From Desulfurobacterium thermolithotrophum DSM 11699 (GTDB taxonomy: Bacteria; Aquificota; Aquificia; Desulfurobacteriales; Desulfurobacteriaceae): a DNA stretch of 64,000 nt. Shown piece by piece: positions 25,368-33,893 of this stretch. Made by a program: the position numbers and the translations under genes. The notes below the pieces were generated by a model. It made no database searches. It had not been told where the DNA came from and was given only the letters and a program-made list of their open reading frames with translations. The stretch covers positions 1,184,501 to 1,248,500 of the forward strand of contig NC_015185.1 of assembly GCF_000191045.1 (NCBI RefSeq), given 5' to 3'. Within the stretch, counting starts at the first letter, position 1, and every line of letters begins with the position of its first letter.

Positions 25368-26168
25368 ATGCTTAGAGCTCTCTGGACTTCAGCAACAGGT
25401 ATGGAAGCTCAACAAACCAATCTTGATGTAATTTCCCATAACATAGCTAACGTAAACACTGTTGGTTTTAAAAAATCAAGAGCAAATTTTGAAGATCTGA
25501 TATATCAAGACATTAGAGATCCAGGAGTAATGAGCTCTGAAGAAAATAGAGTTCCCTCAGGAATCCAAATAGGACTAGGCGTTAAAGTTTCTGATGTTAG
25601 TAAAATTTTTACTCAAGGCAGCCTTATGAAAACAGATAAACCTCTTGATTTAGCCATTCAAGGAGCCGGTTTCTTTAAAATAGAACTTCCCGGAGGTGGT
25701 GAAGCTTATACCCGAGCAGGAAACTTTCAACTTAACGAAGAAGGTTACATAGTAACCCCTGAAGGTTATAAACTTTCCCCAAATATACAAATTTCTTCTC
25801 CTGAGACCGTTGTTAACATATCTATTAGTCCTAATGGAAAAGTTTATGTCGTAAGAAACACAGGAGGAGTTCAAACAACAGAAGAAGTTGGTACTATTAA
25901 ACTTTACAGATTCATAAATCCTGCTGGTCTTAAGGCTCTCGGAGGAAATCTCCTTGTAAAAACAGATGCATCTGGAGAACCTGTAGAAGGAGATCCTAAT
26001 ACTGATGGTTTTGGAAAACTTGCTCAAGGATTTCTTGAGGCTTCAAATGTAAATATTGTTGAAGAAATGGTAAATTTGATTGTAGCTCAAAGAGCCTATG
26101 AAGTTAACTCAAAAGGGATCACTACTGCAGATGAGATGCTTAGAGTTGTTGGAACACTTAAGTCTTAA
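25368..26168 (+). CDS. flgG: flagellar distal rod protein FlgG
   Basis: FlgG, 266 residues, builds the distal rod that passes through the P and L rings. Motifs: MLRALWTSATGMEAQQTNLD at the start (typical FlgG), ISHNIANVNTVGFKKSRANFEDL, GSLMKTDKPLDLAIQGAGFF and the C-terminal LEASNVNIVEEMVNLIVAQRAYEVNSK. AGGAGG precedes the ATG. Its end overlaps the start of flgA, which encodes the P-ring chaperone. Confidence 0.97.
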   Translation: MLRALWTSATGMEAQQTNLDVISHNIANVNTVGFKKSRANFEDLIYQDIRDPGVMSSEENRVPSGIQIGLGVKVSDVSKIFTQGSLMKTDKPLDLAIQGAGFFKIELPGGGEAYTRAGNFQLNEEGYIVTPEGYKLSPNIQISSPETVVNISISPNGKVYVVRNTGGVQTTEEVGTIKLYRFINPAGLKALGGNLLVKTDASGEPVEGDPNTDGFGKLAQGFLEASNVNIVEEMVNLIVAQRAYEVNSKGITTADEMLRVVGTLKS

Positions 26169-27096
26169 ATATTTAATAATTTTGCTGTTCTTTCCATTTT
26201 CTGTAACATTTGCTGCTGAAGTTATTATTAAAAGACAGGCAGAACTAGATAAAGATAAAATAACAGTTGCAGATATAGCAGAAATTCATGGTTCTTCTAT
26301 AGAAAAAGAAGTAATTTCTGATATTACTATATCTTCTTCTCCTTCACCTTGTAAAGAAAAAAGAATAACTAAAGAACAAATAGCAAAAAAAATAGCAGAA
26401 TTTCTGAGAAATAATGATGTTTCTTTCAAAGAAATAAAAGTTTCGGGTTTCCCTTTTTGCAAAGTTAAGAGAATCTGTTTAATCATAAAAGGTGAAAATA
26501 TCAAAAGCAGAATTCGTTCTTTTTTTAGAGAAAATTATCCTGATGTTGAAATTCTTTCTATTTTCGTTCCTAAAGTAGTAATTCCGTTTCGTGAATATAA
26601 AGACTCCATAGAAATTGAAAATATAGGTAATCATTACGCCAGAGTTGTGTATAGTATTTTCTCTAAAGGAAATCTTGTAAAAAAAATATGGATTACGGTA
26701 AAGATTGATAGGAAAAGAGAAGCTACTATAGCAGTGAAGGATATACCAAAGGGGAAATTAATCACTTACTCAGATGTAAAGATAGAAAAAGTTCCATCCA
26801 AGAAAGCAAGAAAAAGTGCTATTTCTCTAAACGAAGTTATTGGGAAAATAGCTAAAAGAGATATCAAAAAAGGAGAAGTAATTAAAATCACAGATCTTTC
26901 TCCTAATTATGTTGTCTGGAGAAATAAACCAGTAAAGATTATTTACGATATACACAACATACATATTGAACTATTAGGTATTGCATTGGAAAATGGTGCT
27001 ATAGGAGATATAATAAGAATTAAAAATATTTCAACTGGAAAAGTTTTGATATGCAAGGTAATTGGAAATGGCATTGTAAAATTTGTTTACAAGTAA
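26131..27096 (+). CDS. flgA: P-ring assembly chaperone FlgA
   Basis: FlgA, about 321 residues, a periplasmic chaperone for FlgI polymerisation. A signal peptide (YLIILLFFPFSVTFA) precedes the mature start AEVIIKRQAEL. The C-terminal SAF domain is recognisable: VKDIPKGKLITYSDVKIEKVPSKKA, VIGKIAKRDIKKGEVIKITDLS, with GALENGAIGDIIRIKN-like ending. The start is uncertain: ATG at 26098, ATG at 26131 or TTG at 26146/26149 are all in frame inside flgG. The later ones give a more normal signal peptide. It overlaps flgH by 46 bases. Confidence 0.82.
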   Translation: MRCLELLEHLSLKYLIILLFFPFSVTFAAEVIIKRQAELDKDKITVADIAEIHGSSIEKEVISDITISSSPSPCKEKRITKEQIAKKIAEFLRNNDVSFKEIKVSGFPFCKVKRICLIIKGENIKSRIRSFFRENYPDVEILSIFVPKVVIPFREYKDSIEIENIGNHYARVVYSIFSKGNLVKKIWITVKIDRKREATIAVKDIPKGKLITYSDVKIEKVPSKKARKSAISLNEVIGKIAKRDIKKGEVIKITDLSPNYVVWRNKPVKIIYDIHNIHIELLGIALENGAIGDIIRIKNISTGKVLICKVIGNGIVKFVYK

Positions 27097-27752
27097 TAAT
27101 TGCTTTCACTTCTATCTTTCTATTTTCCTGTGGTTCTTCTGGGAAGAAAGTAAGTGTTGTAAAACCTCTTCCACCTCCACCTGTAGAAGAAGCTAAACCT
27201 ACTTCTCCAGGTTCTCTCTTTTCTGGCTACGACAATTTATTTGCAGATACAAAAGCAAGAAGAGTCGGAGATATAGTTACAGTAAAGATATATGAAGTAT
27301 TGACAGGTTATGGTAGTACTCAAAGCCAAAGCGGTAAAAAAAGTACTTTTGATATAAATGTAAATAATCCTACTCTTTTTGGTAAAAAAATACCAAATGG
27401 CACAAAAGATCCACTCTTAAACTTTTCAACAAAACCTTCAATTGATTTTTCAGGTCAAGGAACAACCAAAAGAGATGCAAAGCTTATAGCCACAATTTCT
27501 GCTAGAGTTGTAAAAGTATATCCCAATGGAAACCTTTACATAGTTGGAGAAAAAATAGTAAAAATAAATGATGATACTCAAATTCTAAAGATTTCAGGTA
27601 TAGTCAAACCAACAGATATAGCTCCTGATAACTCTGTACCTTCATCTAAAATTGCAAATATGTACGTCGAATACAATGGAAAAGGATATATAGCAGATAA
27701 CCAAAAACCTGGTTGGTTAGCTCGTTTTTTAATAAAAATATGGCCATTTTAG
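27051..27752 (+). CDS. flgH: flagellar L-ring lipoprotein FlgH
   Basis: FlgH, 233 residues, the outer-membrane L-ring protein. A long n-region is followed by a hydrophobic stretch and the lipobox IFLFSC (Cys27). The body has GSLFSGYDNLFADTKARRVGDIVTVKIYE, FSGQGTTKRDAKLIATISARVVKVYPNGNLYIVGEK and SGIVKPTDIAPDNSVPSSKIANM, all typical. The start lies inside flgA; only this ATG gives the signal peptide. Presence of FlgH and FlgI shows a Gram-negative (diderm) cell envelope. Confidence 0.94.
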   Translation: MQGNWKWHCKICLQVIIAFTSIFLFSCGSSGKKVSVVKPLPPPPVEEAKPTSPGSLFSGYDNLFADTKARRVGDIVTVKIYEVLTGYGSTQSQSGKKSTFDINVNNPTLFGKKIPNGTKDPLLNFSTKPSIDFSGQGTTKRDAKLIATISARVVKVYPNGNLYIVGEKIVKINDDTQILKISGIVKPTDIAPDNSVPSSKIANMYVEYNGKGYIADNQKPGWLARFLIKIWPF

Positions 27753-27762
27753 AGGTTGGAAC

Positions 27763-28860
27763 GTGAAGAGATTATTATTTTTATTCTTATTCTTATTTTT
27801 ATTCTTTCCTTATCTAAGCTGGGGAATAGAAGTAAAAATTGGCACCGAAGTTAACATTGTAGGTGTTAGGCCTAATTACCTTACTGGTTATGGTATCGTT
27901 GTTGGACTGGACGGAACTGGAGATGGAACTACAAGCATTTTTACTCTTCAAAGTATTGCAAACATGCTAAAAAAAATGGGAATTTATGTTGATCCTAAAG
28001 CTGTTAAAACAAAAAATGCCGCAGCAGTAATTGTAACAGCGAAACTTCCTCCCTTTGCAAAACCAGGAATGACATTTGATGTTGAAGTAGCCTCTCTTGG
28101 AGATGCAAAAAGTCTTGCTAATGGTATTTTGATAAGAACTCCTTTATTGGGACCTGATGGCAAAATATATGCTTTTGCTCAAGGACCCGTTTCAACAGGA
28201 GGTGGCTTTACCGAATCAAATAAAGGAGGAAAAATAAAAAAGAATTTTTCCACTACAGGAATGATTCCAAACGGAGGTATAGTAGAAAGAGAGCTCCCCT
28301 TTGAGTTATCAAATGAGAAAAATCTTATTCTCACTCTAAAACATCCCGATTTTTCAAGAGCAAATAATATCGCTTTCGCAATAAACAATTATTTTGGAAA
28401 AAATTTAGCTAAGGCTGAAGATTCTAGTACCGTAATAGTTAAATATCTTCCTAACTATAATAAAGTAAAATTCATTTCAGAGATACTTAACTTAAAAATA
28501 AACACTGAGTCAGAACCTACAATCGTTATTTATGAAAGAACAGGTACAGTTATTATGAGTGGAGATATAAAAATAGAACCTCCAGTATATGTCTCTCATG
28601 GAAACATATATGTTTCGGTAACGAAAACTCCTGTAATTTCTCAACCTCCTCCTCTTTCTAATGGCACTACTGTACAAACAGAAAACGTAACAACTACAGT
28701 TAAGGAAGAACATGGACGAATATTTTCAATAACATCTCCCTCTCTTAGAGATCTAGTTAAGGCTTTAAATGACCTTGGAGTTTCTCCTGGAGATCTTATA
28801 GCAATAATTCAAGCAATGAAGGCAGCAGGAAAACTTCATGCTAAAATCATCATAATGTAA
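27763..28860 (+). CDS. flgI: flagellar P-ring protein FlgI
   Basis: FlgI, 365 residues, polymerises as the periplasmic P ring around the rod. GTG start, then a signal peptide ([18 protein letters not shown]). Mature motifs: VNIVGVRPNYLTGYGIVVGLDGTGDGT, LPPFAKPGMTFDVEVASLGDAKSLANG, FAQGPVSTGGG, GMIPNGGIVERELPF and SLRDLVKALNDLGVSPGDLIAIIQAMKAAGKLHA near the C-terminus, which is highly conserved. It follows flgH by 10 bases. Confidence 0.97.
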   Translation: MKRLLFLFLFLFLFFPYLSWGIEVKIGTEVNIVGVRPNYLTGYGIVVGLDGTGDGTTSIFTLQSIANMLKKMGIYVDPKAVKTKNAAAVIVTAKLPPFAKPGMTFDVEVASLGDAKSLANGILIRTPLLGPDGKIYAFAQGPVSTGGGFTESNKGGKIKKNFSTTGMIPNGGIVERELPFELSNEKNLILTLKHPDFSRANNIAFAINNYFGKNLAKAEDSSTVIVKYLPNYNKVKFISEILNLKINTESEPTIVIYERTGTVIMSGDIKIEPPVYVSHGNIYVSVTKTPVISQPPPLSNGTTVQTENVTTTVKEEHGRIFSITSPSLRDLVKALNDLGVSPGDLIAIIQAMKAAGKLHAKIIIM

Positions 28861-28877
28861 AAATTTTGGAGAGTTAG

Positions 28878-29165
28878 ATGATTGGAAAAATTGATAAAAC
28901 TTACTGGGACATAGCAAACATAAAACAGATAAAAAATGAAAGTGAAGCAATAAAAGAATTTGAGGCTTATTTCGTAAGAATATTTTTAAAGGAAGCTAGA
29001 AAGTCTATTCCTAAAGGTTTATTTAATACTTCTTTTTCTGCTAACTTCTACTACGATATGCTAGATATGGAACTTGCAGAAGTAATTTCTCAAAAAGATC
29101 CTTTACATCTAGAAAAGTTTTTACAAGAAGCACTATCTAAATATCAGAAAATATCCAAAGGATAG
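28878..29165 (+). CDS. flgJ: rod-binding protein, FlgJ N-terminal domain only
   Basis: A 95-residue protein matching the rod-binding (FlgJ N-terminal) domain: EAIKEFEAYFVRIFLKEARKSIPKG and ANFYYDMLDMELAEVISQKDPLHLEKFLQEAL. The muramidase domain found in E. coli FlgJ is absent, as is common outside the beta/gamma Proteobacteria, so a separate lytic enzyme must open the peptidoglycan. It sits in the usual place right after flgI, with a GGAGAG site. Confidence 0.88.
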   Translation: MIGKIDKTYWDIANIKQIKNESEAIKEFEAYFVRIFLKEARKSIPKGLFNTSFSANFYYDMLDMELAEVISQKDPLHLEKFLQEALSKYQKISKG

Positions 29166-29168
29166 TGC

Positions 29169-31250
29169 ATGAAAGAGTCATTAGCTTTATACTATAGCAA
29201 ATTTTATAAATATTCAGATGTTGTATTTATTGCTCTTATTCTTTCAATACTTGCTTCTATGATTCTTCCTGTTCCTGCTATTTTTCTTGACATACTTTTA
29301 ACTGCAAGTATAGCTTTTTCCTTAGTTATACTTATGGCAACGGTTTACATTAATCACCCTCTTGAACTTTCTTCCTTTCCTTCTCTTTTACTTTTAGCAA
29401 CCTTATTTAGATTATCCCTTAACGTTGCAACGACAAGAAGAATTCTTCTTCACGGACATGAAGGATCTGATGCAGCCGGTAGTGTTATTAAGGCTTTTGG
29501 ACAATTTGTCGTTGGTGGTAACTATGTTGTTGGAATTATTGTATTCATAATTCTAGTAGTGATTAACTATATTGTAATTACAAAAGGTACAGAAAGAATC
29601 TCTGAAGTTGCGGCAAGATTCACTCTTGATGCTATGCCAGGTAAGCAAATGAGTATTGATGCAGATTTAAACGCTGGACTAATAGATGAAAAAGAAGCAC
29701 AAAGAAGAAGAGAAGAAATTGCTAGAGAAGCAGACTTTTATGGTGCTATGGATGGTGCTTCCAAATTTATAAGAGGTGACGCTATAGCAGGAATAATAAT
29801 CACTCTTATAAACATTATCGGCGGTCTTGCTATCGGCGTTCTCCAGCATCACATGAGCTTTTCTGATGCAGCTAAAACATTTACACTTCTTACAGTTGGA
29901 GATGGTCTCGTTTCTCAAATTCCTTCTCTAATTACTTCCACTGCAGCTGGTCTTATGGTTACAAGAGCAGCTGCTGAAACAGACCTTGGTCACGAAGTAT
30001 TTAAACAATTGACGGGCTACTATAAAGCACTTTTTATGGCAGCTGGAGCTATTGCTATCATAGGTATAGTTCCAGGAATGCCTACAATACCTTTTGCTCT
30101 TTTAGCTGCTCTTATTGCTGCTACTGCTTATATGGTCTATTTAGTAGATAAAAGAAAAGAAATAGAAGAAGCTGAGAGAAAAGCTCGAGAACTACTTAAA
30201 CAAGCAAAAGAATCAGAAGAAAAACCTGAAGAAATAGTTGTCCAACCAGAACCAATAACACTTGAAATAGGATACTCTCTTATTCCTTACGTTGATGAGT
30301 CTCAAAATGGTGAAATAGTAAAGAAAATTCGTTCTCTTAGAAAACAACTGGCTAAAGAGTTAGGAATTATTATTCCTCTGGTTCATCTTAAAGACAATCT
30401 TGAGCTAAAACCTAATGAGTATAGGATTTTGTTAAGAGATGTTGAGGTAGCACGAGGAGAAGTCCAACCTGGAAAGTACCTTGCAATAGATACAGGGGGA
30501 ACTAGAGGAAAAATAGAAGGAATACCAACTAAGGAACCAGCTTTTGGTCTTACAGCTTATTGGATAGACGAAAAAAGCAAGGATAAAGCTAAACTATTAG
30601 GATATACAGTTGTAGATATTCCAACTGTTATTGTTACTCATCTTTCTGAAGTGATAAAGAAACACGCTTACGAAATACTTGGAAGAGCGGAAGTTAAACA
30701 ACTTATTGATAACCTTAGTAAAAAATATCCTATTGTAAAAGAAATCATTCCTGAACAAGTATCTCTAGGAACTTTAACGAAGGTTCTTCAGAATTTACTA
30801 AGAGAAGGGATACCGGTCAGAGATCTTTTAAGTATTATAGAATCGGTTTCTGATAACATTGATAAAACAAGAGATCCTGAAATTTTAACGGAGTTCGCAA
30901 GGCAATCTCTATCAAGACTTATTTCTAATCTTTATTCTAAAGACGGTATTTTAACTGCCATTTCTCTAGATCCAGAAACAGAAAATTACATTCTCAAGAA
31001 AGTTAAAGAAAATGATGGTTATCTACCTCCTTTAGATCCTGTTTTTGTGCAAAATTTAGTAAAGAGTATAAGTGGAACTCTTGAAAAGTTTATAATTAAT
31101 CAAGTAACTCCTGTTTTACTTGCCTCACCAGCTGTAAGAAGATTTATAAAGAGAATTATTGAACCTTATTTACCGAGTATAGCAGTTCTTTCTTACTCTG
31201 AGATAGAAGCTGGGCTTAAGGTTAATCTTATAGGGACGGTAAAGGGCTGA
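29169..31250 (+). CDS. flhA: flagellar export gate protein FlhA
   Basis: FlhA, 693 residues, the large export-gate component. The N-terminal half has eight predicted membrane helices with SFPSLLLLATLFRLSLNVATTR, the FHIPEP-type region (EVAARFTLDAMPGKQMSIDADLNAGLI) and LVSQIPSLITSTAAGLMVTR. The cytoplasmic half (from about residue 330) is the nonameric ring for chaperone and substrate docking, with EPAFGLTAYWID and PEQVSLGTLTKVLQNLLREGIPVRDL. The gene starts three bases after flgJ and ends on the first base of flhF. Confidence 0.98.
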   Translation: MKESLALYYSKFYKYSDVVFIALILSILASMILPVPAIFLDILLTASIAFSLVILMATVYINHPLELSSFPSLLLLATLFRLSLNVATTRRILLHGHEGSDAAGSVIKAFGQFVVGGNYVVGIIVFIILVVINYIVITKGTERISEVAARFTLDAMPGKQMSIDADLNAGLIDEKEAQRRREEIAREADFYGAMDGASKFIRGDAIAGIIITLINIIGGLAIGVLQHHMSFSDAAKTFTLLTVGDGLVSQIPSLITSTAAGLMVTRAAAETDLGHEVFKQLTGYYKALFMAAGAIAIIGIVPGMPTIPFALLAALIAATAYMVYLVDKRKEIEEAERKARELLKQAKESEEKPEEIVVQPEPITLEIGYSLIPYVDESQNGEIVKKIRSLRKQLAKELGIIIPLVHLKDNLELKPNEYRILLRDVEVARGEVQPGKYLAIDTGGTRGKIEGIPTKEPAFGLTAYWIDEKSKDKAKLLGYTVVDIPTVIVTHLSEVIKKHAYEILGRAEVKQLIDNLSKKYPIVKEIIPEQVSLGTLTKVLQNLLREGIPVRDLLSIIESVSDNIDKTRDPEILTEFARQSLSRLISNLYSKDGILTAISLDPETENYILKKVKENDGYLPPLDPVFVQNLVKSISGTLEKFIINQVTPVLLASPAVRRFIKRIIEPYLPSIAVLSYSEIEAGLKVNLIGTVKG

Positions 31251-32380
31251 TGGAAGTGAAAGTTTATGAAGGAAACAGCTTAGATTCTTTAGTAGAACAA
31301 GCAAAAAGAGAACTTGGAGAAGAAATAGATATTCTTTATTACGAAGTAGAAAAAGAAAGGAGCTTTCTTCCTTTTTTTAGGAAAAAGAAGTATAAACTTT
31401 TTGTTGTACCAAAAGAAAAAAGAGAAAATAATGAAATTGAAAAATTAGAAGAAGAGTTAAACGAAGTAAGGGAGCTCTTAACGAACATAAAGTCTTCATT
31501 AGAAGAAAATAAGCTAGCTAATTCTTCTTTACCTATTCCAGAACATATAGATTCTACCTCCAGTTGTGAAGAAAATCTAACAACAGAATTTACTGGAGAT
31601 GCTCTTGAGCTTATAAAAGTTTTAATTCAAAAAGGCGTTAAAAAGAATATCGCTGAGGAATTAGTTAAAGAGGCTTGTGGACTTGATATAGAAACTGAAA
31701 AATTAGACCTTAGCACCCCTACTCTTAAGGGAGCTCTAATAAAAGGAATAGAAAAACACATTGAATTTAGAGGAGAATTTTCTATAAAGCCAGGAGAAAA
31801 AAATATAATTGCTTTTGTAGGACCTACAGGAGTTGGAAAAACTACTAATCTATTTAAAATAGCCTCACGATTTGTCATAGAAAAAGATTTAAAAGTAGGA
31901 GTAATAACAACTGATACTTTCAAAGTAGGAGCTGTTCAACAAGCTAGAACTTATGCTTCTATTTTAAATATACCATTTTTTGTCGTAACAGATTCAAAAA
32001 AGTTAAAAGAAACTGTTTCTAAAATGGAAAATCTAGACGTAATTTTTATAGATACTGTAGGAAGGAGTCACTACGATTATTGGAGATTAGGAGAAATAAA
32101 AGCTATTCTTTCAGCTATTAATCTAAATGTAACTCTTTTAATTAGCTGTAACTATAAAACATCAGAAGCTGTAGAAATTGTTAATAGATATAGAACTTTT
32201 TTCCCAATAGATTCCATATTTTTTACAAAGATAGATGAAACATCTTTTCCCGGTATTTTGATAAATATTCCTGTGTTAACAGGACTTCCAGTATCCTATA
32301 TTAGTACTGGTCAACGTGTTCCAGAAGATGTAAAACTGTTAACAACAGAAACTATTGCTGATTACATATTAGGGAAGTAA
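31250..32380 (+). CDS. flhF: flagellar placement GTPase FlhF
   Basis: FlhF, 376 residues, an SRP-type GTPase that sets flagellar position and number at the pole. The N-terminal B domain (about residues 1-110) is basic and Glu-rich. The NG domain shows P-loop GPTGVGKTTNLFK near 190, TTDTFKVGAVQQARTYA, DVIFIDTVGRSHYDYW (G3) and FTKIDETSFPGIL (G4). It is followed immediately by flhG. Together they suggest few, polar flagella (inference). Confidence 0.95.
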   Translation: MEVKVYEGNSLDSLVEQAKRELGEEIDILYYEVEKERSFLPFFRKKKYKLFVVPKEKRENNEIEKLEEELNEVRELLTNIKSSLEENKLANSSLPIPEHIDSTSSCEENLTTEFTGDALELIKVLIQKGVKKNIAEELVKEACGLDIETEKLDLSTPTLKGALIKGIEKHIEFRGEFSIKPGEKNIIAFVGPTGVGKTTNLFKIASRFVIEKDLKVGVITTDTFKVGAVQQARTYASILNIPFFVVTDSKKLKETVSKMENLDVIFIDTVGRSHYDYWRLGEIKAILSAINLNVTLLISCNYKTSEAVEIVNRYRTFFPIDSIFFTKIDETSFPGILINIPVLTGLPVSYISTGQRVPEDVKLLTTETIADYILGK

Positions 32381-33244
32381 ATGGCTAATCAAATAGAAAA
32401 TCTTGTCAAACTGGTAAAAGATAAAAGTACTTCTTCTATAGACTCTAAATGTAAAGTTCTTTCATTTGTTAGTGGAAAAGGCGGTGTTGGAAAAACCAAT
32501 ATTTCAGTTTCTTTGGCTTACATACTGTCTAATATTTTCTTCAAAAAAGTACTTTTGTTAGATGGTGATATCGGTCTTGGAAATATTCATATTCTATTAG
32601 GATTACAACCGGAAAAAAACCTTAAAAAGGTCTTAACGGGAGAACCACTCAAGAATATCATCCAAAGAAGTTATAACTTTGATGTTATACTTGGATTCTC
32701 AGGAATTGACACGATTGATGATCTTGAATCCATTAATACAGCAAACCTTTTCTTACAATTAGATGAAATCATAGGTAATTATGATTACATTCTTATAGAC
32801 AATTCAGCAGGATTAAATAGAAACACTTTAGGCTTTTCCAGAGTGTCAACGACAACTTATGTAATTACTACACCTGAACCTACAGCACTCACTGATGCTT
32901 ATGCCTTTATAAAATCAACTTACAAGCTTTATGGATATAAAAATTTTAAGATAATTGTAAATATGTGTCGTTCCCAATCTGAAGGTTACGAAACTTTTAA
33001 TAGACTACAATTTTCATGCAAAAACTTTCTTGGAATTTCAATCAAACTTGCAGGAATAGTTCCTGCTTCAAAGAATATTAAAAAGTCTTTAATAAAGAAG
33101 AAATTAATAGTCAAAGATTATCCTACTGACCCATTTTCTCTCGAACTAAAAAAAATTGCACAGCTTGAGACAGGAGAAACGCTTCCTCCTCAAAAAGAAA
33201 GCTTTATATCTAAACTCCTTAGAGCATTCAAGGAAGGGAGATAA
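32381..33244 (+). CDS. flhG: MinD-like flagellar number regulator FlhG (FleN/YlxH)
   Basis: A 287-residue ParA/MinD-type ATPase. Deviant Walker A SGKGGVGKTNISVSLAY near residue 28, LLLDGDIGLGNIHILLG, DYILIDNSAGLNRNTLGF and VITTPEPTALTDAYAFIK are the FlhG hallmarks. The N-terminus before the P-loop resembles the region that stimulates FlhF GTPase (a Gln near residue 3 is present in ANQIENLVKLV). It begins directly after the flhF stop and is directly followed by fliA, the standard flhF-flhG-fliA order. Confidence 0.94.
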   Translation: MANQIENLVKLVKDKSTSSIDSKCKVLSFVSGKGGVGKTNISVSLAYILSNIFFKKVLLLDGDIGLGNIHILLGLQPEKNLKKVLTGEPLKNIIQRSYNFDVILGFSGIDTIDDLESINTANLFLQLDEIIGNYDYILIDNSAGLNRNTLGFSRVSTTTYVITTPEPTALTDAYAFIKSTYKLYGYKNFKIIVNMCRSQSEGYETFNRLQFSCKNFLGISIKLAGIVPASKNIKKSLIKKKLIVKDYPTDPFSLELKKIAQLETGETLPPQKESFISKLLRAFKEGR

Positions 33245-33859
33245 ATGTATACAAAATCAAGAAAAGAACTTATTATTGAGAATCTTCCTCTTGTTAAAAA
33301 GATTGCAAATAAGATATACCGAAGACTTCCAGAAAATGCAGTAGAATTTGAAGAGCTTGTAAATACGGGAGTAATAGGTCTCATAAAGGCTTTAGATAAT
33401 TATGACAAAACAAAAGCTAAATTTTCTACATATGCCTATATAAAGATCCGCGGAGAAATATTAGACTATCTCAGAAAATTAGATTTTCTTTCTCGAAGTG
33501 CTAGAGAGAGAATAAAAAATACGGAATATTATCAGGACTTAAAGGAAGAAATTATCTCTTTTGTAAGTTTAGAAGAAAATATCTTTATATCTTCAGATAA
33601 AGTAAAAATAAGAGACATTCTCTCTTCAGACAGTAAAACTCCTGAAGAAGAAGTTATCCTAAAAGAAGCTAAAGAGAGATTAGCAAATGCCTTAAAACGT
33701 CTTTCAGAAAAAGAACAACTTATTCTTCAGTTAATATTTGTTGAAGAACTTGACCTTAAAAGTATCTCAGAAATCATTGGTATATCTATTTCTCGCGTTT
33801 CACAAATAAAAGGAGCTGCAATAAAAAAGCTTAGTAAGTATCTGAAAGATTCTGTATAA
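33245..33859 (+). CDS. fliA: flagellar sigma factor FliA (sigma-28), compact form
   Basis: A 204-residue sigma-70-family protein. Region 2: LPLVKKIANKIYRRLPENAVEFEELVNTGVIGLIKALDNYDKTKAKFSTYAYIKIRGEILDYLRKLDFLSRSARE. Region 4: RLSEKEQLILQLIFVEELDLKSISEIIGISISRVSQIKGAAIKKL, with an HTH. The region-3 helices found in E. coli FliA (239 residues) are largely missing: only about 25 residues separate the end of region 2 from the region 3-4 linker. It presumably drives late flagellar genes outside the window. The AT-rich bases after its stop (TATAATATTATATT) could hold a promoter. Confidence 0.9.
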   Translation: MYTKSRKELIIENLPLVKKIANKIYRRLPENAVEFEELVNTGVIGLIKALDNYDKTKAKFSTYAYIKIRGEILDYLRKLDFLSRSARERIKNTEYYQDLKEEIISFVSLEENIFISSDKVKIRDILSSDSKTPEEEVILKEAKERLANALKRLSEKEQLILQLIFVEELDLKSISEIIGISISRVSQIKGAAIKKLSKYLKDSV

Positions 33860-33893
33860 TATTATATTGATATTAATTTTGTTTGAGGGAGTT

